64,000 nt of DNA from Chitinophagaceae bacterium (GTDB lineage: Bacteria > Bacteroidota > Bacteroidia > Chitinophagales > Chitinophagaceae): contig CANGIT010000001.1 of NCBI GenBank assembly GCA_947454155.1, positions 186,001-250,000 of the forward strand, read 5' to 3'. The number at the start of each line of letters is the position of its first letter. Within the stretch, counting starts at the first letter, position 1. This document shows, one piece after another, positions 27,838 to 35,933 of the stretch. A model generated the notes under the pieces. The model was not told where the DNA came from, did no database searches, and saw only the letters and a program-made list of their open reading frames with translations. The position numbers and the translations under genes were made by a program.

Positions 27838-28308
27838 ATGAAGTTTGTGTGTCTGTTTATTGTAGTCCTCTTCATCTGGCCCTGTGCATTTGCACAGGAA
27901 TCAGTCATCGATACGCTTCCGCCTTCAAAGCCCTCTCATAATATCATCCATAGCGATGAAAGAATCGACAGGCTTGGAAAAAAAATGCTGGAGTACAATG
28001 AAAATCTGGCTTTGAAAATTCAGCTTGTTGATGGTTATCGCCTCCAATTGCTCAACACCTCCGACCGCGAAGCCGCGATGAAGATTCGGACAGCCCTGAT
28101 ACAGCAATACCCCGATCAGAAATTGTACATGACTTTTCAATCACCATACCTCAAACTGAAACTCGGCAATTTCCTGCAGAAAGAAGAGGCGGAGAAATTC
28201 AAGAAAATACTCATCGACTCCAAACTCATACCCAATAACATTTACGTAGTGCCAGAAAAAGTGGAACAGAAACCGACAGACAAAAACGCTGCCACAGAAG
28301 AACAGTGA
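27838..28308 (+). CDS. Secreted SPOR-like domain protein
   Basis: A 156-residue exported protein. The signal peptide is MKFVCLFIVVLFIWPCAFAQ. Residues ~55-140 resemble a SPOR domain, the peptidoglycan-binding fold: ALKIQLVDGYRLQLLNTSDREAA, then IRTALIQQYPDQKLYMTFQSPYLKLKLGNF and AEKFKKILIDSKLIPNNIYVVPEKV. The tail is charged and low complexity. Binding to denuded glycan in the periplasm is inferred from the family. It starts 24 bases after secA and is likely in its transcript. Confidence 0.78.
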   Translation: MKFVCLFIVVLFIWPCAFAQESVIDTLPPSKPSHNIIHSDERIDRLGKKMLEYNENLALKIQLVDGYRLQLLNTSDREAAMKIRTALIQQYPDQKLYMTFQSPYLKLKLGNFLQKEEAEKFKKILIDSKLIPNNIYVVPEKVEQKPTDKNAATEEQ

Positions 28309-28393
28309 TTTCATGTTGGATGACAGCTTTATGGTGTTGAAGAAAAAGTGCGGAGGTGACTAACGTAACACAACAAACGAAAAAACTTCCCTT

Positions 28394-29566
28394 ATGATTT
28401 CCCGCATCAAAACTATGGCTAAAGCTTATGCCGACGAATTCATAGCTGTTCGTCATCATCTTCATGCCCATCCCGAACTGAGTTTTGAAGAGAGAGAAAC
28501 ATCGGCTTTCATTCAGGAGAAATTATCGTCATGGGGAATCACTTTTGAAGTGATGGCCGAAACAGGTGTGGTGGCACTGATCAAAGGAAAAAATCCCGAT
28601 AAGAAAATTGTCGCACTTCGTGCCGATATGGATGCCTTGCCGATACAGGAAGAGAACAAGGTGTCGTATTGTTCTACAAAACCGGGCATCATGCATGCCT
28701 GCGGACATGATGTGCACACTTCCTGTTTACTGGGGGCGGCCAAGATGTTGAATGAAACAAAAGAGGATTGGGAAGGAACGGTGAAACTGATTTTTCAACC
28801 GGGAGAAGAAAAGAATCCTGGCGGCGCCAGTCTGATGATCAAAGCGGGTGTACTTGAAAACCCTGCTCCACAGAAAGTTTATGCTTTGCATGTTCATCCC
28901 GGTATGGAAGCAGGTACGTTCAGTTTCAGGGGTGGCATGGTGATGGCCAGTGCCGATGAAATTTACATCACCATCAAATGCAAAGGCGGACATGCTGCGG
29001 CCCCTCATCTCACTGCAGATTCCATTTTGATCGCTTCACACCTGGTCATCAGTCTGCAGCAGATTATCAGCCGAAACAACAATCCTTTCAATCCTTCCGT
29101 ACTCTCCATAACGGCCATCAATGGGGGCAATGTCACCAACGTCATTCCTTCCGAAGTGAAACTGATGGGCACCTTCAGAGCCATGAATGAAGAGTGGAGA
29201 TTCGCAGCGCATGAACTGATCAAGAAACATACCCATGAGCTGGTAACCATGATGGGCGCCGAGGCAGAGATAAAAATTGATGTGGGCTATCCCTTTGTTT
29301 TGAATGATGAACAAGTTTCTGCCGAAGCAAGAAAGCTGGCAGAAGTCTACGCGGGAGTTGAGAATGTTTCGGAAACTGAACTGCGCATGGGGGCAGAAGA
29401 TTTTGCTTATTACTCGCACCGCATCCCTGGCTGTTTTTTCAGACTTGGAGCCGGCAACAAAGCCAAAGGAATAACCAGCAATGTTCATACGCCAACTTTT
29501 GATATCGATGAATCGGCTATCGAGCATGGTATAGGTATGATGGTGTGGTTGGCAATCAATGGTTAA
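28394..29566 (+). CDS. M20-family metal-dependent amidohydrolase
   Basis: Peptidase M20D-type hydrolase related to N-acyl-amino-acid amidohydrolases and hippurate hydrolase. The 390 residues begin with ADEFIAVRHHLHAHPELSFEE. Metal-site motifs are visible: ALRADMDALPIQEE, MHACGHDVHTSCLLGAA, PGEEKNPGGASLMI and HVHPGMEAGTF. The dimerisation domain follows (KGGHAAAPH near 200), and MGAEDFAYYS near 345 carries a further ligand. There is no signal peptide, so it is cytoplasmic. The natural acyl substrate cannot be told from sequence. It is followed by an inverted A/T-rich region and the MBL-fold gene. Confidence 0.92.
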   Translation: MISRIKTMAKAYADEFIAVRHHLHAHPELSFEERETSAFIQEKLSSWGITFEVMAETGVVALIKGKNPDKKIVALRADMDALPIQEENKVSYCSTKPGIMHACGHDVHTSCLLGAAKMLNETKEDWEGTVKLIFQPGEEKNPGGASLMIKAGVLENPAPQKVYALHVHPGMEAGTFSFRGGMVMASADEIYITIKCKGGHAAAPHLTADSILIASHLVISLQQIISRNNNPFNPSVLSITAINGGNVTNVIPSEVKLMGTFRAMNEEWRFAAHELIKKHTHELVTMMGAEAEIKIDVGYPFVLNDEQVSAEARKLAEVYAGVENVSETELRMGAEDFAYYSHRIPGCFFRLGAGNKAKGITSNVHTPTFDIDESAIEHGIGMMVWLAING

Positions 29567-29638
29567 TGATTTAACGGTTAGTTTTTTACCAACCATTAAA
29601 CCAGCACAACGACTTATTTTTTCTAATAAAACAATGAC

Positions 29639-31042
29639 ATGAAAATAGCATTCCATGGCGCGGCACGGACAGTAACAGGTTCCAAGCATCTCATCACACT
29701 TTCCAACGGAAAAAAATTACTCCTCGACTGTGGCATGTTTCAGGGGATGGGACATGATACGAATGAGCTGAATGCGCATTTTGGATTTAATCCGGCTCAA
29801 ATCAATTACATGATTCTATCTCATGCACATATTGATCATTGCGGATTGATTCCGAAACTGATCAAGGATGGCTATAAAGGAAAAGTGTTCGCTACGCCGG
29901 CCACCAAAGACCTTGCTGCCGTTTTGATGGAAGATTCTGCCGGCATTCAGGAGTCGGATATCAAGTTTGAAAACAAAAGAAGAGCTTTGCTGGGACTCCC
30001 TTATCTCAAACCTCTATACACCACAGATGATGCCATCATTGCCGCCGATCAGTTTGAAGTGGTAGACTACGATATCTGGCACCGCATCGATGAGGATATT
30101 GAATTCTGCTACACCGATGCCGGTCATATCATTGGAAGTGCCACAGTTCACCTCAGGATAAAAGAAAACGGAAAAATCACACGCATTACCTTCAGTGGTG
30201 ATGTAGGCCGTTACCGTGATCTGATTTTGAAATCGCCGGCCACTTACGAACAGTCGGATTATATCATCATCGAATCCACCTATGGCAACAGTTTGCACGA
30301 TGAACATCATCCTTCTGTAGATGTGCTGTTGAACTGGATTAAGAAAACCTGCATTGAAAAAAAAGGTAAACTGATCATACCCGCTTTTAGTGTAGGCCGA
30401 ACACAGGAAATCCTTTATACCCTCAATCAGCTTGAATTGGAGAATTCCTTGCCCAATCTTGATTACTATGTCGACAGTCCTCTCAGCATCAGAGCTACAC
30501 AGATTGTAAAAAGCTACCCTCAGTATTTCAATAAAAGAATTCAAAAAGTGTTGCAAAGCGACAGTGATCCCTTTGGTTTCAAAGGGTTGCATTTTGTGAA
30601 GTCGGTCGACGAATCAAAGATGCTCAATTACTCATCGAAACCTTGTGTGATCATATCCGCCAGCGGTATGGCGGAAGCCGGAAGGGTGAAACATCATATC
30701 AGCAACAATATTGAAAACAGCAGCAACACCATTTTGCTGACCGGTTATTGCGAGCCTCATTCACTGGGTGGCCGCCTCAAACTGAAGCCCCAGCAAGTGA
30801 ATATTTTCGGACAACCTCATCAGGTGAATGCCGAAATAGCCGAGATGCGCAGCATGAGTGCCCATGGCGACTATGACGACCTCTGCCAGTTTCTGGCTTG
30901 TCAGGATGCACGTCAGGTGAAAAAACTATTCATTGTCCATGGCGAGTATCCTGTGCAGTTAGACTTCAGGGAAAGGCTGATGAAAAAAGGGTTTCTTGAT
31001 GTGGAGATTCCCGAAATGCACCAGGAGATAGGGTTGGGGTGA
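29639..31042 (+). CDS. MBL-fold/beta-CASP RNA metallo-hydrolase
   Basis: Metallo-beta-lactamase fold hydrolase of the beta-CASP group (CPSF73-like or RNase J-distant type), expected to act on RNA. The 467 residues begin MKIAFHGAARTVTGSKHLI. The metal motif HAHIDHCG lies near residue 62, followed by DAGHIIGSATVHLRI and FSGDVGRY. The beta-CASP insertion spans ~200-380, with IIESTYGNSLHD and PAFSVGRTQEILYTLN. The C-terminal RMMBL segment has SAHGDYDDLCQFL and IVHGE. All likely zinc ligands are present. No partner gene indicates a specific substrate. Confidence 0.9.
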   Translation: MKIAFHGAARTVTGSKHLITLSNGKKLLLDCGMFQGMGHDTNELNAHFGFNPAQINYMILSHAHIDHCGLIPKLIKDGYKGKVFATPATKDLAAVLMEDSAGIQESDIKFENKRRALLGLPYLKPLYTTDDAIIAADQFEVVDYDIWHRIDEDIEFCYTDAGHIIGSATVHLRIKENGKITRITFSGDVGRYRDLILKSPATYEQSDYIIIESTYGNSLHDEHHPSVDVLLNWIKKTCIEKKGKLIIPAFSVGRTQEILYTLNQLELENSLPNLDYYVDSPLSIRATQIVKSYPQYFNKRIQKVLQSDSDPFGFKGLHFVKSVDESKMLNYSSKPCVIISASGMAEAGRVKHHISNNIENSSNTILLTGYCEPHSLGGRLKLKPQQVNIFGQPHQVNAEIAEMRSMSAHGDYDDLCQFLACQDARQVKKLFIVHGEYPVQLDFRERLMKKGFLDVEIPEMHQEIGLG

Positions 31043-31045
31043 AGA

Positions 31046-31182
31046 ATGTAAAATCTAAAATCTAAAAAGTTTACAAGTTTCCGAGTTTACGACATTGGAC
31101 TTACCAAACCATAAACCACAAACCACAAACCACAAATCACAAATCAAGAATCCCAAATCAAGAATCCCAAACTCCAAATATA
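31046..31182 (+). repeat. Heptanucleotide repeat tract ahead of the sterol desaturase gene
   Basis: Eleven perfectly phased 7-bp units (31106-31182) of the type AAACCAC, AAATCAC, AAATCAA and GAATCCC end two bases before the start codon at 31185. A looser T/A-rich heptad section precedes them (31046-31100). The coding-strand tract contains almost no G. Confidence 0.9.
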
Positions 31183-31184
31183 AA

Positions 31185-32438
31185 ATGGAAGCCTACGGAA
31201 AAATATTACTGATTGCCATGCCCGTTTTTTTGTTGCTGGTATTGTTCGAAAAATGGTATGGCTGGTACAAAGGCAATGATACCGTAAGTAATATGGACAT
31301 GATCAGCAGTTTAACCAGTGGTGTTACCAATGTCACCAAAGATGTTCTGGGCTTGAGTGTTGTGGTGTATTCATATGGTTGGATGGTGAATCATTTGGCC
31401 ATCGTTCATGTAAAAAGTGGCATTTGGATGTATGCAATCGCTTTTCTGGTATTGGATTTTGCCGGGTATTGGATACATCGGCTGGCTCATTCCGTCAATT
31501 TTTTCTGGAACAATCACATCATCCATCACAGCAGTGAGGAATACAATCTGGCCTGTGCCTTACGGCAAAGCATAGCCGTTTTTGTAAAAATATATGCGGT
31601 TTTGCTTTTGCCCGCAGCCCTGTTGGGTGTTCCTGAGGAAGTGATCGCTATTGTGGCACCCTTGCATCTTTTCATACAGTTCTGGTATCATACACGCCAT
31701 ATCCATAAAATGGGGATACTGGAAAAAATCATAGTAACGCCTTCTCACCACAGGGTGCATCATGCCATCAACCCGGAGTACATCGATAAGAATTTCAGTG
31801 AGGTGTTTATCATCTGGGATCAACTCTTTGGCACTTTTCAGCCCGAATTGCCAGGAGTAGAGGCCGTATATGGCGTCACCATTCCGGTAAAAACCTGGAA
31901 TCCCGTCAAAATAAATTTCAAACATATTGTTCTGCTGTGTCGCGATGCCTGGCGTGCACAAAACTGGAAAGATAAATTTCAGCTCTGGTTCAGGCCCACC
32001 GGTTGGAGGCCACAAGATGTTTCCGAAAAATATCCTTTGGAAAAAATCAGTGATGTGTATCATTTCGAAAAATATACAACACCCGTTCCCCCTGGATTTC
32101 ATGCATGGTGCTGGATGCAGTTGATTATGCTGTTGCTTTTTATCAGCTATTTGTTTGGAAATCTGGCGGCTATAGGTTCGCCTCAGATGTATGTGTATGG
32201 ACTTTTTATTTTTATTTTCGTTTATGCCATGACGAGCTTGATGGATGGAAATAAAAATGCAGTGTATTGGGAGCTGTTGAAATTAATCATGGGATTTTAT
32301 TTTATCATCACCAAGGGCTCATGGTTTGGCTGTGAATGGCAAACACAATCAATCAATAGCTTACTAACTATTTATTTTCTACTTTCTGTAATAGTAGTCT
32401 GTTATTTCAATGGCAAAATGAAAACAGACAAACATTGA
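31185..32438 (+). CDS. Sterol desaturase/fatty acid hydroxylase family membrane protein (AGMO-like)
   Basis: Di-iron membrane hydroxylase family. The start MEAYGKILLIAMPVF (31185) gives 417 residues; the in-frame extension upstream is only translated repeat. Histidine boxes: HRLAHSVNFFWNNHIIHHSSEEYN (key residues HRLAH and HIIHH), HTRHIHK, and HHRVHHAINPEYID. Spacing and the WDQLFGTFQPE segment after the third box resemble alkylglycerol monooxygenase-type proteins. Membrane spans lie around 5-25, 75-115 and 150-180 and in the C-terminal third. The substrate is unproven; ether lipids or hydroxylated lipids are candidates. Convergent with the TetR gene. Confidence 0.88.
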   Translation: MEAYGKILLIAMPVFLLLVLFEKWYGWYKGNDTVSNMDMISSLTSGVTNVTKDVLGLSVVVYSYGWMVNHLAIVHVKSGIWMYAIAFLVLDFAGYWIHRLAHSVNFFWNNHIIHHSSEEYNLACALRQSIAVFVKIYAVLLLPAALLGVPEEVIAIVAPLHLFIQFWYHTRHIHKMGILEKIIVTPSHHRVHHAINPEYIDKNFSEVFIIWDQLFGTFQPELPGVEAVYGVTIPVKTWNPVKINFKHIVLLCRDAWRAQNWKDKFQLWFRPTGWRPQDVSEKYPLEKISDVYHFEKYTTPVPPGFHAWCWMQLIMLLLFISYLFGNLAAIGSPQMYVYGLFIFIFVYAMTSLMDGNKNAVYWELLKLIMGFYFIITKGSWFGCEWQTQSINSLLTIYFLLSVIVVCYFNGKMKTDKH

Positions 32439-32463
32439 AGAAATGCCTTCGATAATTTAACGC

Positions 32464-33144
32464 TTATTGATTAAGGATCTTAAACAACATGTCTTCTATG
32501 AAAATAGCGGCGAAATCGTTTTTTGTTTTTGCGGTAACATCGGTCAGGCGTGGTAAATGAACACTGAAAAACTGCTGATGATGGGCTGCTTCTATGATGG
32601 TGCTGCTCAATGACTTGGGGAAAGCATATTTTTTATTGTAAGCCGAAATCACTTTGGCGATTTTTGCACACAGCTCTTTATACGGCTTGAACACTTCGCT
32701 TTTATTGATTTCTTCCACATCCTTCACCAGATATACTTTGCTGCTTTCTGAAATCACAATCTGGTTGAGGAACTTTTTGTTGTAATCGAGTCCTCCCGAA
32801 CTTAATGGCAATTCATGTGTTAACAATTTGACGATTGTTTTCAGTTTTTGGCTGTTGTCGTTAACGTTTTGCAACTGGTAATCCAGCAGAAAGTCCATAT
32901 ACTTCCAGTACCAGCTGATGATGTACAACAATAACCGGTGTTTGTTTTCGAAATACCTGTAGATGGTGGCTTCTGTGGTACCGGCTTCAATCGCCAGTTT
33001 TTTGAATGTGAATGATTCAAAGCCTATGTTATTGATCAGGTCGATGCTGTATTTGACAATCTTTTTCCCGAGCTCGCTTTTTTCAGGGTCTTTCAGATAA
33101 ACCGCCTCGTTCACATTGAATGATAGTTTGAAGTCCATGGCCAA
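32464..33144 (-). CDS. TetR-family transcriptional regulator
   Basis: A 226-residue one-component regulator. The N-terminal helix-turn-helix is clear (~35-75): FESFTFKKLAIEAGTTEATIYRYF, key pattern TTEATIYRYFENK. The C-terminal ligand-binding domain is not close to any subfamily I recognise. A nearby alternative start two codons in (33138) is possible. It is divergent from the SbtA-type transporter gene, and the 125-bp gap contains a -7 box for each gene and a perfect 19-bp palindrome. That arrangement suggests it represses the transporter and itself in response to an unknown signal. Confidence 0.88.
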   Translation of the reverse strand: MAMDFKLSFNVNEAVYLKDPEKSELGKKIVKYSIDLINNIGFESFTFKKLAIEAGTTEATIYRYFENKHRLLLYIISWYWKYMDFLLDYQLQNVNDNSQKLKTIVKLLTHELPLSSGGLDYNKKFLNQIVISESSKVYLVKDVEEINKSEVFKPYKELCAKIAKVISAYNKKYAFPKSLSSTIIEAAHHQQFFSVHLPRLTDVTAKTKNDFAAIFIEDMLFKILNQ

Positions 33145-33164
33145 GAATTTATGATGGTCAATTG

Positions 33165-33172
33165 CAAATATA
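33165..33172 (-). promoter_or_regulatory. -7 promoter element TATATTTG of the TetR gene
   Basis: An exact TAnnTTTG match on the minus strand. It gives a leader of about 15 bases to the start at 33144. Confidence 0.55.
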
Positions 33173-33208
33173 GTAAAAACATTAAAAAAAATATTTTTAC
33201 ATTAATTT

Positions 33209-33227
33209 ATAATAGTAATACTATTAT
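33209..33227. promoter_or_regulatory. Perfect 19-bp palindrome, candidate TetR operator
   Basis: ATAATAGTA-A-TACTATTAT is perfectly symmetric. It lies between the two divergent -7 boxes and covers the expected -33 region of the SbtA promoter. Length and symmetry fit a TetR-family operator. It has no terminator features. Confidence 0.7.
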
Positions 33228-33242
33228 TTGATGAAGTGATGG

Positions 33243-33250
33243 TATATTTG
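33243..33250 (+). promoter_or_regulatory. -7 promoter element TATATTTG of the SbtA-type gene
   Basis: An exact TAnnTTTG match 20 bases before the start codon at 33270. The nearest TTTG (33227-33230) is too close (12 bases) for a standard -33 element. Confidence 0.55.
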
Positions 33251-33269
33251 CGGGCGAAAACAAATAAAT

Positions 33270-34202
33270 ATGGATCCGATCATTTTGTTTTTTATTCTTG
33301 GTGCCTTGGCGGGATTGCTGCGTTCCGATTTGAAGATTCCCGAATCTTTTTATAACGTGCTTAGCATCTACCTGCTCTTGTCCATCGGTATCAGGGGCGG
33401 CATGGAGATGCAGAAGTCGGGATTGGCGCATATCGCTTTTCCATCGCTGATGACGATGCTGCTGAGTGTTTTCATCACGGCCTTGTCTGGCCTGATTGCC
33501 AGAAAAGTATACGGTTTCTCTAAAGAAGATGCCATCGCCTTGTCGGCGCATTACGGTTCGGTAAGTGCGGTGACATTTGCGGTGGTGGTCAGTTTGCTGA
33601 AATCAAAGCAGGTGCAGCATGAGGAATTCATGACGGTACTTTTGGTGATGATGGAGATTCCGGCCATCATTACGGCTGTTTTCTATTATAAGCTGAAAGA
33701 ACATCAAAGCGACTTCAAGGTTAAAACTTTGATCCGTGAAGTTTTCTTTGGAAAAAGTATTCTATTGCTGGTGGGAGGTTTGGTGATCGGTGCTTACATA
33801 CAATACAAAGGAAGTCTTCAGTTTCATGTCTTTTTCTTCGACATGTTCAAAGGCTTTCTGTCGATCTTCATGTTGGAGATGGGCGTAATCGCATCGGCCC
33901 GAATGAGCGATTTGAAAAAAGCTGGATTGAGGGTGCTTTTGTTCGGCGTCAGCATGCCGATGGTTTCCGGTGTTTTGGGTGTGATGGCCGGTCATCTGAT
34001 GGGCCTGTCAGTTGGAGGATGCACTATTCTCGCCTCCATGGCTTCGAGCGCATCCTATATAGCAGCGCCGGCGGCTGTACAAATAGCGATTCCCAAAGCC
34101 AATCCAACATTTTACCTAACTTCTGCGTTGGGAGTCACCTTTCCTTTCAATCTGATCATCGGCATTCAACTTTATTATCAATTGGCGCAATGGATGGCCT
34201 AG
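33270..34202 (+). CDS. SbtA-type sodium-dependent bicarbonate transporter
   Basis: A 310-residue inner-membrane protein with about ten hydrophobic spans. It matches the SbtA (formerly DUF897) family: DPIILFFILGALAGLLRSDLKIPE at the start, YLLLSIGIRGGMEM, then AHYGSVSAVTFAVV and the second-half repeat LEMGVIASARM and ASSASYIAAPAAVQIAIP. The two halves share the inverted-repeat layout of the family, with GSVSAVTF and ASSASYIAAP as the paired substrate-site segments. SbtA takes up bicarbonate with sodium in cyanobacteria; the role in a heterotroph (anaplerosis, pH) is inference. No SbtB (PII-like) gene is adjacent. Control by the divergent TetR regulator is likely. Confidence 0.9.
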   Translation: MDPIILFFILGALAGLLRSDLKIPESFYNVLSIYLLLSIGIRGGMEMQKSGLAHIAFPSLMTMLLSVFITALSGLIARKVYGFSKEDAIALSAHYGSVSAVTFAVVVSLLKSKQVQHEEFMTVLLVMMEIPAIITAVFYYKLKEHQSDFKVKTLIREVFFGKSILLLVGGLVIGAYIQYKGSLQFHVFFFDMFKGFLSIFMLEMGVIASARMSDLKKAGLRVLLFGVSMPMVSGVLGVMAGHLMGLSVGGCTILASMASSASYIAAPAAVQIAIPKANPTFYLTSALGVTFPFNLIIGIQLYYQLAQWMA

Positions 34203-34258
34203 CGTTGGTGAGCTGCAAAAAGATAAATAACAGTATCGTGTAGACTAAAAATAAAAAC

Positions 34259-35926
34259 ATGAATCAACATTATCAGCGACTGATTAAATTGCTTAAGCCC
34301 AATACCAAAGAAATTGGCAAGGTTTACACTTTTGCCATTTTCAAAGGGTTGATAGCACTTTCGCTTCCATTAGGCATACAGTCTATCATCAACCTCATTC
34401 AAGGGGGTAGTGTCTCTTCATCGTGGATTGTTTTATCCGTTATCATTGCCGTTGGTATAGGCTGCAATGGTTATCTGCAATTGATGCAAATGAGAATCAT
34501 GGAGAATATTCAACAGCAGTTGTTTACAAAGGCTGCATTTGATTTCACCTTTCAGTTGCCTAAGATAAAGCTTGATGCCATCCGTCAGTATTATGCACCC
34601 GAACTTATGAATCGTTTTTTTGAAGTGCTCACCATTCAAAAGTCGCTTTCTAAAGTTATCATTGATTTGTCCTCGGCAGTGATGCAGATTTTACTCGGAC
34701 TTATCCTGCTTTCTTTGTACCATCCATTTTTCATCATGTTCAGTCTGAGTCTGGTGATCATCATGTTGCTGATCATCAGGTTTACTACCAATAATGCGAT
34801 GCAATCCAGCTTGGCGGAATCCAAGTATAAATACAAAGTGGTATCCTGGCTTGAAGAGTTGGCCAGAGCAAGGCACAGTTTCAAGCTTGCGGGCAACACC
34901 AACATGCCTATCCAAAAGTCAGACGAATATGTGGCCGGTTATCTCAAATCAAGAGAGCAGCATTTCTCCATTCTAAGAATTCAATTCAAATGGCTGATTC
35001 TTTTCAAAATTTTGGTGGCTTTATTTTTGCTGATGGCTGGTGGATTTCTTGTCATCAATCAACAAATGAATATCGGACAGTTTGTGGCGGCTGAAATTAT
35101 CATCATGATGGTGATGGAGGCGGCAGAAAAAATCATGATTAGTCTTGAAAGTGTTTATGATCTTTTTACTGCAGCCCAAAAACTGGAGCAAATCACCGAA
35201 CTGCCTATTGATACGGAATCAGGAAAAATTGATCAGTTGACACAAAATCAGTTGGGACCTTTGTCGGTTGAGATTGTCGGACTCGATTTTGCTTTCGCTT
35301 CACATCATCAGTTGCTCTTTGATGACTTGAATTTCAAATTTGAAAAAGGTAAAAAGTACTATATCAGCGGAAAAAGCGGAAGTGGAAAATCAACTTTGTT
35401 GCACATTATTACAGGACTTTACCAACCTTCAAAAGGTAACATCTGTATCAACGACATTCCGTTGGCCAATTATGGCTTTGGTGAATTGTACAGAATGATT
35501 GGCAATGGATTAAAAGAGGAGTCAATGTTTGAAGGCACTATCCTAGAGAATATCACCCTTGGCAGAGAAAAAGTATCAATTGAGGATGTTCAGGCTGTGT
35601 TGGAAAAGGTGATGCTAAACACCCATGTGAAAACCTTGCCCATGGGTTTGATGACAACTGTACATCCGCAGGGGAATAATTTGCCTTCGTCCATCATCCA
35701 AAAAATATTATTAGCCAGAACATTGGTCACACATCCAAGATTGATTCTTTTAGAACAATCACTCGATGCAATTGAAGAAACGGAAAGAAAAGCCATTGCC
35801 GAAATGCTGTGTGCAAGCCCTGAATGGACATTGATGGTGACGGGCCATCAGGATTTTCTGCAAAAAAAATGTGATGTCTGTCTTGAACTGAAGGAAGGTA
35901 AAATCATAGTGAACAATAAAATCTGA
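34259..35926 (+). CDS. Type I secretion-like ABC exporter subunit with degenerate ATPase site
   Basis: Membrane domain (residues ~20-300, about six spans such as FAIFKGLIALSLPLGIQSI and LLGLILLSLYHPFFIMF) fused to a nucleotide-binding domain (~335-555). Walker A GKSGSGKST (371-379) is intact and the switch His (~530, VTGHQDF) is present. The Q-loop position has Lys (~419). The signature LSGGQ is replaced by LPSSI (~475-479). The Walker B Asp is Glu (499) and the catalytic Glu is Gln (500), in LILLEQSL. It may therefore bind but hardly hydrolyse ATP unless an intact partner contributes. It is first in an operon with HlyD and TolC proteins. No peptidase C39 domain is present. The reading frame is otherwise well kept, so it is not a pseudogene. 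Confidence 0.88.
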   Translation: MNQHYQRLIKLLKPNTKEIGKVYTFAIFKGLIALSLPLGIQSIINLIQGGSVSSSWIVLSVIIAVGIGCNGYLQLMQMRIMENIQQQLFTKAAFDFTFQLPKIKLDAIRQYYAPELMNRFFEVLTIQKSLSKVIIDLSSAVMQILLGLILLSLYHPFFIMFSLSLVIIMLLIIRFTTNNAMQSSLAESKYKYKVVSWLEELARARHSFKLAGNTNMPIQKSDEYVAGYLKSREQHFSILRIQFKWLILFKILVALFLLMAGGFLVINQQMNIGQFVAAEIIIMMVMEAAEKIMISLESVYDLFTAAQKLEQITELPIDTESGKIDQLTQNQLGPLSVEIVGLDFAFASHHQLLFDDLNFKFEKGKKYYISGKSGSGKSTLLHIITGLYQPSKGNICINDIPLANYGFGELYRMIGNGLKEESMFEGTILENITLGREKVSIEDVQAVLEKVMLNTHVKTLPMGLMTTVHPQGNNLPSSIIQKILLARTLVTHPRLILLEQSLDAIEETERKAIAEMLCASPEWTLMVTGHQDFLQKKCDVCLELKEGKIIVNNKI

Positions 35927-35933
35927 TACCATC

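Noticed and set aside
31095..31184. N-terminal extension of the sterol desaturase-like protein
   Set aside because: The extra residues are translated heptad repeat (Asn-His-Lys-Pro-Gln-Thr type) with no resemblance to the family.
33209..33227. 19-bp palindrome as a terminator
   Set aside because: The stem is A/T-rich, no T-run follows, and it lies between divergent promoters, not after a gene.
33207..33551. 114-codon open frame on the minus strand at the SbtA start
   Set aside because: It overlaps the SbtA membrane segments antisense and would cover both the palindrome and the promoter.
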